This document shows positions 16,137-24,479 of a DNA stretch of 64,000 bases, in pieces (positions within the stretch are counted from its first letter, which is position 1; each line of letters opens with the position of its first letter). The stretch is from Alphaproteobacteria bacterium. Lineage in GTDB: Bacteria > Myxococcota_A > UBA796 > GCA-2862545. The DNA lies in the NCBI GenBank assembly GCA_020632925.1, contig JACKER010000033.1:7818-71817 (forward strand), read 5' to 3'. Under the pieces are notes generated by a model. It did not search any database. It was not told the origin of the DNA and was given only the letters and a program-made list of their open reading frames with translations. The position numbers were made by a program, and so were the translations under genes.

Positions 16137-18074
16137 ATGAAGCGCTCGATGGCCGTGCTGGCCGGTCTGCTGGTCCTCACCTCCTTCGGCACCCTCGCCG
16201 CCGTCGAGCTGTCCGCTTGCGGCGGCGGAGGGCCCGTGGCCCACCCCGAGGGCTTCAAGCCGAACGTGCTGATCGTGCTGTGGGACACCACCCGCGCCGA
16301 TCACCTCTCGCTGTACGGCTACGACCGCCCGACGACCCCGAACCTCGAGGCGTTCGCGAAGGAGGCGACCGTCTACGATCGCGCCACCCCGACGGGGATG
16401 TGGACGCTCGTGACGCACACCTCGATCTTCACGGGTCTCACGGAGACCGAGTCGGGTGCGCACGCCTCCTGGCTGTGGCTGGACGACCGGCACGAGACGC
16501 TGGCCGAGCGGCTCGGCGCCGCGGGGTACGAGACGTTCGCCTTCAGCGCGAACATCATCGTCGGACCCTGGACGAACCTGACCCAGGGCTTCGAGAACCT
16601 CTACACGTCCTACTCGCCCTTCAAGATGACGCCGGTCCAGCAGAGCGACCGGTACGTCCGTGCCTCCCGGCAGGCGACGAAGGACAAGCTGCTGCCGAAC
16701 GACAAGTCCGTGGAGCTGTCGCCCGGCTTCACCGGCAGCATGAAGGACAACTGGGGCAAGTCGGTGTTCAAGGACGCCGCCCCGGTCGCCGCGCAGGCCT
16801 TCGACGACTTCCTGATGGAGCGCGCCGACAAGAAGCGGCCCTTCTTCGCCTACATCAACATGATGGAGGCCCACTCCCCGCGCATCCCCTCGATGGAGTC
16901 GCGCAAGGCGGTCGCCAGCCCCGAGGAGATCGAGCTCGGCCTGACCACGGACAGCTCGCTGTACGCCCTGAACGAGTACACGGTGGGCCAGCGGGAATAC
17001 ACCGAGGACGAGCTGAAGGCGATCGCCTCGATCTACGACGCCTCCATTCGAGACCTCGACACCGCGACCCAGAAGATCTTCGACTCCCTGAAGGCCCGCG
17101 GCGTGCTCGACGACACCGTGGTCATCATCGTCGCGGACCATGGGGAGGCGCTCGGCGAGCACCGGCGCTTCGAGCACCGCTGGTCGCTGTACGAGGAGCT
17201 GGTCCACGTCCCCCTGATCATCCGGTACCCGGACAAGTTCGGGAAGGGCGAGCGCGTGCACGCGCGCGTGAGCACGGCCGACCTGTACGCGACGATCAAC
17301 GAGCTCGCCGGGCTCGAGGTCCCGTCGATCGCGCACAGCAAGTCGCTCGTCGGGCGCAAGGAGGGCGAGCAGTACGTGTACAGCCAGCTGCTCGACCCGT
17401 TCGCCCAGCAGCTCGCGAGCATGGCCGAGGCCTACCCGACCCTGAACTTCGAGCCGTGGCAGCAGAGCTACTGCGCCGTCTACGAGGACGACTGGAAGCT
17501 CACCTGGGCGTCGGGGTCCAGCCCGCACACCCTGGTCGATCTGTCGAAGGATCCGCACGAGCAGAACAGCCTGTTCGACGCGGAGGTCGCGAAGCGCGAT
17601 CAGCTGAAGCAGGCGCTCTACGACTGGGAGAAGGGGCTGACCCCGTACGATCCGTCCTTGCGTGACCAGACCGAACAGTTCCGGCAGTGCATGCTGGACA
17701 AGGTCGCCGAGAAGATGGGTGCGCTCAAGGGTCAGGAGTCGACGAACGAGGACGACCCCACCACCCGCATGCTCAAGGACCTGGGGTATGCCGCACCCGA
17801 CAGCGCGGACGTGCCGTGGCGCGACTACTGCGGCCCGTACGGCGAGGAGGTCGAGGAGGCCAAGGCCGCCGCGCTCGCGAAGGAGTTCGAGGGCATGAAG
17901 CCCGAGGAGGTCCAGGCCGCGATGGACGCCAGGACCGCCGCCGAGAAGGAGGCCAAGGCCGAGGCCTGCCAGCCGTTCGAGGCCATGCTCAACCGCGGGA
18001 GCAAGGCGAAGGCGGGCAAGGCGAAGGCCGGTAAGGCGAAGGCCGGTAAGGCCAAGGCCGGCAAGGCCGGATGA
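16137..18074 (+). CDS. sulfatase-like (alkaline phosphatase superfamily) exported enzyme 1
   Basis: A 645-residue exported enzyme. ATG at 16137 gives MKRSMAVLAGLLVLTSFGTL and a possible lipobox LSAC at Cys28. The N-terminal metal strand is VLIVLWDTTRADHLSLYGY (Asp50), and the second metal site is IIVADHGEALGEHRRFEH near residue 335. Where true sulfatases have Cys/Ser-x-Pro-x-Arg, this has T-L-V-T-H at residues 90-94, so no formylglycine can form. Thr90 could be a direct nucleophile, as in Thr-type phosphotransferases of this superfamily. The last 25 residues repeat KAKAG four times, a basic tail that may bind an acidic polymer. Its stop overlaps the next ATG (ATGA). Substrate unknown. Confidence 0.9.
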   Translation: MKRSMAVLAGLLVLTSFGTLAAVELSACGGGGPVAHPEGFKPNVLIVLWDTTRADHLSLYGYDRPTTPNLEAFAKEATVYDRATPTGMWTLVTHTSIFTGLTETESGAHASWLWLDDRHETLAERLGAAGYETFAFSANIIVGPWTNLTQGFENLYTSYSPFKMTPVQQSDRYVRASRQATKDKLLPNDKSVELSPGFTGSMKDNWGKSVFKDAAPVAAQAFDDFLMERADKKRPFFAYINMMEAHSPRIPSMESRKAVASPEEIELGLTTDSSLYALNEYTVGQREYTEDELKAIASIYDASIRDLDTATQKIFDSLKARGVLDDTVVIIVADHGEALGEHRRFEHRWSLYEELVHVPLIIRYPDKFGKGERVHARVSTADLYATINELAGLEVPSIAHSKSLVGRKEGEQYVYSQLLDPFAQQLASMAEAYPTLNFEPWQQSYCAVYEDDWKLTWASGSSPHTLVDLSKDPHEQNSLFDAEVAKRDQLKQALYDWEKGLTPYDPSLRDQTEQFRQCMLDKVAEKMGALKGQESTNEDDPTTRMLKDLGYAAPDSADVPWRDYCGPYGEEVEEAKAAALAKEFEGMKPEEVQAAMDARTAAEKEAKAEACQPFEAMLNRGSKAKAGKAKAGKAKAGKAKAGKAG

Positions 18075-19738
18075 GCGACGACGGGGCGCCGACCCCGCCG
18101 GCCTCCGGTGGGACGTCAGGGCTGGTGCGCGGCCTGGTGGTGGTGGCCGGGCTGGCTGCTCTCGTGGTGGGGCTCGGTGCGGCGGCCATGAAGCTCCGCT
18201 CGCGCCCGACCGCGCCCACGGGCGAGGGATCACCGGTGCAGGCCGCCTCCGCGGACCAACGCCCCAACGTGCTGATCGTGCTGTGGGACACGACCCGCGC
18301 CGATCGGATGTCGCTGTACGGCAACTCGCTCGCCACGACCCCGCGGATGGCGAAGTGGGCGCAGGACAACGGGGTGGTGTTCGAGCACGCCGTCTCGCCC
18401 GACATGTGGACGGTGCCGAGCCACGCGAGCCTGTTCACGGGCCTGCCCTCGACCACGCACGGGGCCAGCAACGAGCACCGCTGGCTCGACAGCGACAAGG
18501 TCACGCTGGCCGAGGTCCTCAAGGACGCGGGCTACGAGACGTACGCGTTCTCCGCGAACCCGAACCTGTCGCCGGACCGCATCAACCTGGTCCAGGGGTT
18601 CGACCAGATCGACTGCTCCTGGCACCAGGGTTTTCGGAAGGGCTCGCTGCTCAACATGCGGCGCAAGCTGATCCCCGAGGACGCGTCCACGGAGATCAGC
18701 CCGAAGAACCCCGCAGCGGTGAAGACCAGCTTCTACAACGCAGCCCCGGTCACGCAGCGAGCCTTCCTGCGATGGCTCGATCGCGGGCACGACCCGAACA
18801 AGCCCTTCGTTGCCTACCTGTCGTACATGGAGGCCCACAAGCCCCGGATCCCGTCGATGGCGTCGCGACGTCGCGTGGCGGACCAGGCGGAGATCGATCT
18901 CGGGCTGAAGACGGACCTGACGTACGAGAGCCAGGCGATCTACAGCAAGGGCAAGAAGAGCTACACCGCGGACGAGCTGCGGGCGATCCAGCGGGTGTAC
19001 GACGCATCGCTGGTGGACCTCGACGACGCCACCGCCGACCTGCTGGACGAGCTGCGCGGTCGCGGCGTGCTGGACAACACGATCGTGGTGTTCACGTCGG
19101 ACCACGGCGAGATGCTCGGCGAGCACCAGCTCTTCGGTCATCGCGACGGCCTGTGGGAGCAGCTGCTGCACGTCCCGCTCGTCATCTCGTACCCGAAAGA
19201 AGTCACGCCGCGGCGCGTGACGGATCCCGTGACGAACACCCAGGTGTTCTCCACGCTGCTCGGGCTGATCGGCATCGACGGGCCGGACACGGGCTACGTC
19301 CCGGGGAGCCTGCTGGACCTCACGGACGACGACAAGGCCGTGTTCTCGGAGTCGCTGGGCTTCGACAAGATCGGGTTCAAGAAGATCGCGGAGATGTTCC
19401 CCGACCTGCGCGAGGAGGACTGGTCGCGGATCTACCGCTCGGTCCGCGTCGGCCCGTACAAGCTGCTCGAGATCCAGGACTTCGACACCAAGGATGTCCG
19501 GCAGCGGTTGCTGTTCGATCTCGACGCCGATCCGGGCGAGGAGCACGACCTGTCGACGGAGCAGCCGGGCAAGGCGAGCGAGCTCGCGCGCGTGCTGTCC
19601 GACTGGCAGGACGAGATCCCCCGCTGGACGCCCGAGAACGGGGAGACGCCGATCGAGCCCGAGCTCAACGACGCGCAGCGCAAGCAGCTCGAGATGCTGG
19701 GGTACATCGAGGAGGAGCCCGGGGCCGGAGACGAGTAG
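18071..19738 (+). CDS. sulfatase-like membrane-anchored enzyme 2
   Basis: A 555-residue paralogue of the preceding protein, translationally coupled to it. Residues 1-18 are cytoplasmic (MSDDGAPTPPASGG...), 19-40 form a signal anchor, and the catalytic domain follows: VLIVLWDTTRADRMSLYGN (Asp73), DMWTVPSHASLFTG with Thr114 at the nucleophile position, and VVFTSDHGEMLGEHQLFGH for the second metal site. The Cys/Ser of formylglycine sulfatases is again Thr. The C-terminal subdomain (KLLEIQDFDTKDVRQRLLFD) matches the family end. The KAKAG tail of protein 1 is missing. Phosphodiester, sulfate or phosphoglycerol chemistry are all possible. Confidence 0.92.
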   Translation: MSDDGAPTPPASGGTSGLVRGLVVVAGLAALVVGLGAAAMKLRSRPTAPTGEGSPVQAASADQRPNVLIVLWDTTRADRMSLYGNSLATTPRMAKWAQDNGVVFEHAVSPDMWTVPSHASLFTGLPSTTHGASNEHRWLDSDKVTLAEVLKDAGYETYAFSANPNLSPDRINLVQGFDQIDCSWHQGFRKGSLLNMRRKLIPEDASTEISPKNPAAVKTSFYNAAPVTQRAFLRWLDRGHDPNKPFVAYLSYMEAHKPRIPSMASRRRVADQAEIDLGLKTDLTYESQAIYSKGKKSYTADELRAIQRVYDASLVDLDDATADLLDELRGRGVLDNTIVVFTSDHGEMLGEHQLFGHRDGLWEQLLHVPLVISYPKEVTPRRVTDPVTNTQVFSTLLGLIGIDGPDTGYVPGSLLDLTDDDKAVFSESLGFDKIGFKKIAEMFPDLREEDWSRIYRSVRVGPYKLLEIQDFDTKDVRQRLLFDLDADPGEEHDLSTEQPGKASELARVLSDWQDEIPRWTPENGETPIEPELNDAQRKQLEMLGYIEEEPGAGDE

Positions 19739-19740
19739 GC

Positions 19741-19746
19741 TATCCT
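19741..19746 (+). promoter_or_regulatory. candidate -10 (TATCCT) of the GH114-like gene
   Basis: It lies 16 bases upstream of the GTG at 19763, with GGAGG at 19753-19757 between. The transcript would start at about the Shine-Dalgarno itself. It overlaps the end of the upstream stop region. Confidence 0.45.
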
Positions 19747-19762
19747 TCGCCCGGAGGTGCCC

Positions 19763-20542
19763 GTGAACTGGATCGCCATCCTCACCTGGTGGACCAGCCA
19801 GCCTCACCCGGGCGTCGGCCCGGCCTGGGAGCCACCGACGGGCACGACCTGGCAGTGGCAGCTCTCCGGCGTGCTCGACACGAGCGTGAACGTCGACATG
19901 TACGACGTCGACCTGTTCGACACCTCCACCCTGACCATCGACCAGCTCCACGCCGACGGGCGGACGGTGATCTGCTACTTCTCCGCCGGCTCCCGCGAGA
20001 ACTGGCGTCCGGACGCGAACCTCTTCCCCGCGGCGGCCATCGGCAACAACCTCGCGGGCTGGCAGGGCGAGCGCTGGCTCGACGTGCGCGATCCGGACGT
20101 ACGGCTGATCATGGAGGCCCGCATCGAGCTCGCGTTCCACAAGGGCTGCGACGGCGTGGAGCCCGACAACGTCGACGGGTACCAGAACAACACCGGGTTC
20201 AACCTGTCCGCCGCCGACCAGGTGGACTTCAACCGCTTCCTGGCGACCGAAGCGCACGACCGCGGCCTGTCGGTCGGGCTCAAGAACGCGCTCGGTCTCG
20301 TGAGCACGCTTCAGCCCGACTTCGACTGGGCGCTCAACGAGGAGTGCCTGACGTACAACGAGTGCAACCGGCTCCAGCCGTTCGTGAACGCCGGCAAGGC
20401 CGTGTTCCACACGGAGTACGTCAACACCCGGGCCCAGGGGCCCGCCCGCGCCCAGCAGGTGTGCGGCGATCCGCGCATCGCGGGCTTCAGCACGCTCATC
20501 AAGACGTGGGACCTCGACGAGTGGGTCATCGCCTGCCCTTGA
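19763..20542 (+). CDS. GH114-like TIM-barrel glycosidase
   Basis: A 259-residue protein matching glycoside hydrolase family 114 (endo-alpha-1,4-polygalactosaminidase type). Signature stretches in order: WQWQLSG, MYDVDLFDT, VICYFSAGSRENWRPD, RWLDVRDPDVR, CDGVEPDNVDGYQNNTGF with the Glu-Pro-Asp and Asn-Val-Asp carboxylates, GLSVGLKNAL and FDWALNEECLTY. GTG at 19763 is chosen because GGAGG lies five bases upstream; a GTG at 19757 overlaps that site. No convincing signal peptide is present (MNWIAILTWWTSQPHPG), unusual for a family that cuts secreted galactosaminoglycan. It follows the two sulfatase-like genes by 24 bases. Confidence 0.9.
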   Translation: MNWIAILTWWTSQPHPGVGPAWEPPTGTTWQWQLSGVLDTSVNVDMYDVDLFDTSTLTIDQLHADGRTVICYFSAGSRENWRPDANLFPAAAIGNNLAGWQGERWLDVRDPDVRLIMEARIELAFHKGCDGVEPDNVDGYQNNTGFNLSAADQVDFNRFLATEAHDRGLSVGLKNALGLVSTLQPDFDWALNEECLTYNECNRLQPFVNAGKAVFHTEYVNTRAQGPARAQQVCGDPRIAGFSTLIKTWDLDEWVIACP

Positions 20543-20585
20543 CGACCCGGGTGGCGCCGGGGCACGCTCGCCGACTGGAGGTCCC

Positions 20586-20846
20586 ATGACCCTGCTGCTG
20601 CTCGCCCAGGTCGCTCGCGCCGACGTCTCGACCCCGACCGACACGGAGCCCACCGAGGACCTGTGCGCGGACTCCGAGGACGGCGCGCAGTGCATCCTGG
20701 AGTCGGGTGACCTGGGGGAGTGCTCGGCGGGCGTGTGCGAGGAGATCCAGAGCGACAAGGGTTGCTCGACGGCCGGCACGCGCGGCCTGGCCTCGGGACT
20801 GACCCTGCTGTCGCTGGGGTTGCTCGGGCTGCGTCGCCGGCGGTGA
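20586..20846 (+). CDS. small secreted protein with MYXO-CTERM tail
   Basis: An 86-residue surface peptide. Signal MTLLLLAQVARA is 12 residues long. The mature part is acidic with six cysteines including the GCS of the tail. The end is KGCSTAGTRG, a hydrophobic stretch of about 15 residues and a terminal RRRR, the layout of the MYXO-CTERM sorting signal that is cut and anchored in Myxococcota. GGAGG lies three bases before the ATG. It is separated from the following membrane-protein gene by one base, so it may lead that operon. Function unknown; a disulfide-bonded surface peptide. Confidence 0.85.
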   Translation: MTLLLLAQVARADVSTPTDTEPTEDLCADSEDGAQCILESGDLGECSAGVCEEIQSDKGCSTAGTRGLASGLTLLSLGLLGLRRRR

Positions 20847-20847
20847 C

Positions 20848-21882
20848 GTGAACGTCGCCGGAGCGCTGCTGGACGGCCTGCAGCGGGGCGTCGCGCCGCT
20901 CGATCGGCTGCGCCGCGCGCTGTACCGGGTCCTCGCGCCCTGGCTCGGGCCCTGGATCCGCTCCCGCGAGGTGCGGATCGGGCTGCACGGCGCGCTGGCC
21001 GTGGGTGGCTCGCTGCTGCTGGCGGCGATCGCGCCCCTGTGGATGTTGGCGCTCGGCCCGCTGTTGCTCGGCGTGCCTCACCTCGTCGCCGACCTGCGGT
21101 ACCTCGTGGCGAAGCCGGGCCTGCACCGCCGCTCCGGCGCCTGGGTGGTCGCCGGCCTCCTCGTCGCCTCCAGCGTGACCGCGGACCTGCGCTGGGGCCT
21201 GGTCGGCGCTGCGCTGGTCCCCCTGGCCTCCTCGGGCTCCCTGGCCCGCAGGGCGTTGGCGGCCGCCGGGCTCGGTGCGCTCGCGTTCGCCGCCTTCGCC
21301 GCGCCCCGGTCGACCGCGCTCGGTCTGGCGCACGCCCACAACGTGGTCGCCGTCGTGGCCTGGATGACCCTCGCCGTCGCGCTCCACGAGGGCGCGGGCT
21401 CCCGAGCGGTCCGCTGGGGGACGACGCTCGCGTTCTTCGTGGGCGGCGCGCTGATCCTCGGTGGCGCGCTCGATCCCGTCCTGCTCCACGGTCCCTCGCT
21501 GCCCGGCGGGCCGAGCATCCGCGACCACCTCGCCGCGCTCGCGCCGGGCATGACCCCGCCGTGGGGACACCGCTGGGTGGTCGCCTTCGCGTACGCCCAG
21601 TCCGTCCACTATGGCTTGTGGCTGCGGATCGTGCCGGAGGAGGCCCGGGAACGTCCGGCCCCACGGAGCTGGGAGGCGAGCCTGCGCGCGCTCCGCACCG
21701 ACCTCGGGGCGCCCGTGTTCGCCGCTGCGGTGCTGCTGTGCGTCGGGCTCGCGGTCTGGGGCCTCGCGGACCTCGCCGCCGCGCGCGAGGGGTACCTGCG
21801 GCTCGCGCTCTTCCACGGTCCTCTCGAGCTCGCCGTGCTCGGGCTCGTCGCCGCCGAGGGCCGCGCGGTGCTCCGCCCGTGA
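20848..21882 (+). CDS. polytopic membrane protein with conserved-looking His residues
   Basis: A 344-residue protein with about eight to nine membrane segments. Histidines sit in or beside membrane helices: LLGVPHLVADLRYLV, LGLAHAHNVVAVV, YAQSVHYGLWLRIVP and LALFHGPLELAVL. Such placement suggests a membrane-embedded metal enzyme, distantly like the Brp/Blh carotene-cleaving or fatty-acid-desaturase-like groups, but I cannot assign it. GTG at 20848 follows the previous stop by one base. Its own TGA overlaps the GTG of the next gene, so they are coupled. Confidence 0.82.
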   Translation: MNVAGALLDGLQRGVAPLDRLRRALYRVLAPWLGPWIRSREVRIGLHGALAVGGSLLLAAIAPLWMLALGPLLLGVPHLVADLRYLVAKPGLHRRSGAWVVAGLLVASSVTADLRWGLVGAALVPLASSGSLARRALAAAGLGALAFAAFAAPRSTALGLAHAHNVVAVVAWMTLAVALHEGAGSRAVRWGTTLAFFVGGALILGGALDPVLLHGPSLPGGPSIRDHLAALAPGMTPPWGHRWVVAFAYAQSVHYGLWLRIVPEEARERPAPRSWEASLRALRTDLGAPVFAAAVLLCVGLAVWGLADLAAAREGYLRLALFHGPLELAVLGLVAAEGRAVLRP

Positions 21883-22229
21883 CCTGGGTCACGGCCTTCC
21901 TGCTGACGCAGGCCATCGAGATGCCGATCTACCTGTTCGGCAGCCGCGGCAGCGACCTCCCCGTCCCGTGGCGGGTGGCGGTCGCGTTCGGCGCGAGCGC
22001 GCTCACCCACCCGATCGTGTGGTTCGTGCTGCGCGATCTGCTGGAGGCCAGGCTCGGCTTCTGGGCCTACTTCGCCATCGCCGAGACGTTCGCGGTGGTG
22101 GTCGAGGCCCTCTACCTCCGGTGGTTCGAGCTCCGCCGGCCGTTGCTGTGGTCCCTGCTCGCCAACGGGACCAGCGCATCCGTGGGGCTGTTGATCTGGG
22201 CGGTTCGCTCCGGCAAGATCTTCGGATGA
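21879..22229 (+). CDS. small four-helix membrane protein
   Basis: A 116-residue membrane protein with about four hydrophobic segments. GTG at 21879 overlaps the upstream stop (GTGA) and its TGA overlaps the next ATG (ATGA). Polar residues within helices include QAIEMPIYLFGSRG near the start and AETFAVVVEALYLRW in the middle. The family is unknown to me. Its tight position between the His-rich membrane protein and the twin-arginine exported protein suggests that the three work together. Confidence 0.83.
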   Translation: MTWVTAFLLTQAIEMPIYLFGSRGSDLPVPWRVAVAFGASALTHPIVWFVLRDLLEARLGFWAYFAIAETFAVVVEALYLRWFELRRPLLWSLLANGTSASVGLLIWAVRSGKIFG

Positions 22230-22996
22230 GCACCCGCCGCACCGTCCTCGCCGGTCTCCTCGCGCTCCCCTGGGCCGCCCGCGGTGCGCCCGCGGTCGCC
22301 TCGGGCGACGGCCTTTTCGTGGGCCAGGGTGGTGTCGGGCGAAAGCTGCCCTGGTCCGCGGTTCGCCTCGATCCGCTGGACAACGCGAACACGTCCTACT
22401 TCCTGCAGTTCACGGTGGCGCGCTTCCCGGACGATCAGCAGGTGTGGCTGGTGCACGACGGCCAGCAGATCCTCTCGAACAGCCGCGGCGGGGACGACAC
22501 GACCTGGACGGTGAGCTTCCAGCTGCAGGATCGGGCCACGGTCGACCGTCTGGCGGCGTGGCTCGGGATGGTGGTCCCGGAGCGCCGGCCGCTCGGTCTC
22601 GGGCTGCGCTCCACCTGGGAGGCGACCGGGGGCACGACGATCCGGGTGACGCTGACCAACGACGGCGACGTGCCCGTGGGCGTCGTGGTCGGTGGGCGCA
22701 ACCGCGGCCCTCGCGACAACCAGTTCTCGTTCACGGTACGGCGCGGGGACGAGATCCTGCCGACGAAGGACGGCGGGGACTTCGGCGGGCTCTCCGTCGT
22801 GCGACCGCTCGAGCCGGGCGGCTCGACCTCGATCGAGGCGGATCTGTCGGCATGGGTGGACCTCGCGGCACCCGGGAGCTTCGACGTCCACGGTCGGTAC
22901 GAGGCCGAGCTCGTGCCCGGTCCGTCGTTCCCCGACCGCCGCGATCAGGTCTGGGACGCCGCCTTCGACGGCGATCTGCGCCTCGACCTGCGCTGA
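22226..22996 (+). CDS. exported beta-sandwich protein with Tat-like signal
   Basis: A 256-residue protein. The N-terminus MSTRRTVLAGLLALPWAARG has the twin-arginine pattern T-R-R-x-V-L followed by a hydrophobic stretch and an ARGAPA cleavage region. The mature part is beta-rich (LRSTWEATGGTTIRVTLTND, VPVGVVVGGRNRGPRDNQFS, PLEPGGSTSIEADLS), like an immunoglobulin-type domain. ATG at 22226 overlaps the upstream TGA. Its last 52 bases overlap the end of the converging beta-helix gene, so the C-termini of both proteins are encoded on opposite strands of the same DNA. Confidence 0.85.
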   Translation: MSTRRTVLAGLLALPWAARGAPAVASGDGLFVGQGGVGRKLPWSAVRLDPLDNANTSYFLQFTVARFPDDQQVWLVHDGQQILSNSRGGDDTTWTVSFQLQDRATVDRLAAWLGMVVPERRPLGLGLRSTWEATGGTTIRVTLTNDGDVPVGVVVGGRNRGPRDNQFSFTVRRGDEILPTKDGGDFGGLSVVRPLEPGGSTSIEADLSAWVDLAAPGSFDVHGRYEAELVPGPSFPDRRDQVWDAAFDGDLRLDLR

Positions 22997-24411
22997 CCCA
23001 CCACCGCGGCGGCCAGCAGCGCGGACCAGGGGAGCGCGCCGAGGCCGTGGTCGCAGCCGCAGCCGCCCGGCTCCTCCTCCACCACCGGATCGTCGGCGGG
23101 CGGAGGCGCGGGGCGGAAGACCACCCCGATGTCGCGCGTCGTCCCGTCCTCGTCGGTCTGCGCGGGGTCGCCGGCGTCGATGAGCGGGCTCCCCTCGGAG
23201 GGGGTGTAGTCGTCGTTGGTGCAGTCGCCGTCCAGCGACACCCCGCCGAGGAGCGGGTCGGCCAGAACGTCGTCCTCGCCCGGCTCGGCGTTCAGCAGGT
23301 CCCCGGGGTCGTTGCCCCAGTACGCGTTCCAGCCGCCCGTGAGCGTGCCGTCGTTGCGCAGCCCGAGCCCCACGCCCGTGGACCACGCGAACACCTCGTG
23401 CGTCGCCGTGACCGCCGTGCCGTGCGCCCCGAGCCCGCCGCCGAAGCCCAGGGCCTCGTTCCCGAGCCAGTCGTTGCCGTCGAGCACGAGCTCGCCCGCC
23501 TGCACGTAGGCGCCGCCGCCCTCGCCAGCGACGTTCTCCTGGAAGACGTTGCGGCTCATGGGGAGCGGCGTGACGGGCGCGACGCGGAGGGCGCCGCCCT
23601 GGTCCCCACCGTCGTTGGCGCAGAACCGGTTGCCGCTGAGCTCGACCTCCGGCGCCTCGCCGATCCACATCGCGCCGCCGCCGATGACCGCGGTGTTGCC
23701 CGTGAACGTGCTGTCGGTCACCGTGAGCGAGACCACGCCGGTGCCCACCGCCCCGTCGTCGAAGGTCCGCGCGTCGCCCTCCACGAGGATGGCACCGCCC
23801 TTCTGGCCGGAGCGGTTGCCGTCGAAGGTCGTGTGCTCGATCGTGTTCACCCCCACCGTGATCACGATGGCGCCTCCATCTCCGGTGGCCTCACCGCCGG
23901 AGAAGGTGCTGTCGCGGATCTCCAGCAGATCCGCCCGGGAGTAGATCCCCGCCCCGCGCCTGGCGCCGTCACCGACCGAGGCGTTGTCGAGGAACGAGGT
24001 CTGCTCGATCACGGCGGTGGTACCCACGTCCAGCCGAAGCGCGCCCCCGAGCGCTCCGCCGCAGGCGCGGAGCACGGAGCTCCGGATCTCGATCGCACCG
24101 GTCCGGACGCGGATGCACTGGCCGGCTGAGGTCAGGTCGAAGCCCTCGAGCGCGATCCGGCCGCCGTCGACCACCAGGATCGAGCCGCCGCCGGGCTCTT
24201 CGAGGTGCGTCGACTCGGGCCCGCCCGTGGCGACCAGGGTGAGATCGAGCGCCACGGTCCGCAGGGGATCGGTGTACGTCCCGGGCCCGACCTCGATCGT
24301 GTCCCCGGAGGAGGACGCGGCGACGGCGTCGGCGATGGTGGTGAAGTCCCCGCCACCGGCCGGATCGACGGTCCAGGTGGCGGCGTTCGCGGCGAGCCAG
24401 GTCCAGAACAT
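22945..24411 (-). CDS. beta-helix surface protein with MYXO-CTERM-like tail
   Basis: A 488-residue predicted right-handed parallel beta-helix. The repeats have the form D-S-T-F-x-G-N/GGGA (TDSTFTGNTAVIGGGAMWI, HTTFDGNRSGQKGGAILVE, RNVFQENVAGEGGGAYVQ), as in Pmp/pectate-lyase-like surface proteins. The signal is very short (MFWTWLAANAATW). ATG at 24411 is preferred over an in-frame GTG at 24435 because TACACT lies six bases upstream and the divergent paralogue at 24480 starts the same way. The end has GGCGCDHG, a hydrophobic stretch and RRSRRR, a MYXO-CTERM-like anchor with nine extra residues. An adhesin or passive surface role is inferred. Confidence 0.88.
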   Translation of the reverse strand: MFWTWLAANAATWTVDPAGGGDFTTIADAVAASSSGDTIEVGPGTYTDPLRTVALDLTLVATGGPESTHLEEPGGGSILVVDGGRIALEGFDLTSAGQCIRVRTGAIEIRSSVLRACGGALGGALRLDVGTTAVIEQTSFLDNASVGDGARRGAGIYSRADLLEIRDSTFSGGEATGDGGAIVITVGVNTIEHTTFDGNRSGQKGGAILVEGDARTFDDGAVGTGVVSLTVTDSTFTGNTAVIGGGAMWIGEAPEVELSGNRFCANDGGDQGGALRVAPVTPLPMSRNVFQENVAGEGGGAYVQAGELVLDGNDWLGNEALGFGGGLGAHGTAVTATHEVFAWSTGVGLGLRNDGTLTGGWNAYWGNDPGDLLNAEPGEDDVLADPLLGGVSLDGDCTNDDYTPSEGSPLIDAGDPAQTDEDGTTRDIGVVFRPAPPPADDPVVEEEPGGCGCDHGLGALPWSALLAAAVVGQRRSRRRSPSKAASQT

Positions 24412-24417
24412 CGGCGC

Positions 24418-24423
24418 AGTGTA
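24418..24423 (-). promoter_or_regulatory. candidate -10 (TACACT), leaderless start of 24411
   Basis: It ends six bases before the ATG at 24411 in gene orientation, with no Shine-Dalgarno. The mirror element for the divergent paralogue lies at 24468-24473, 45 bases away. Confidence 0.5.
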
Positions 24424-24467
24424 GCTCGCCGCCACCTCGCGGACATCGGCTTGCGAACGCCCTGAGG

Positions 24468-24473
24468 TAGGAT
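24468..24473 (+). promoter_or_regulatory. candidate -10 (TAGGAT), leaderless start of 24480
   Basis: It ends six bases before the ATG at 24480, with no Shine-Dalgarno between. It pairs with the divergent TACACT at 24423-24418. Confidence 0.5.
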
Positions 24474-24479
24474 TCGACC

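Noticed and set aside
16137..19738. Plain annotation as formylglycine sulfatases
   Set aside because: The Cys/Ser needed for formylglycine is Thr in both proteins; only the superfamily assignment is safe.
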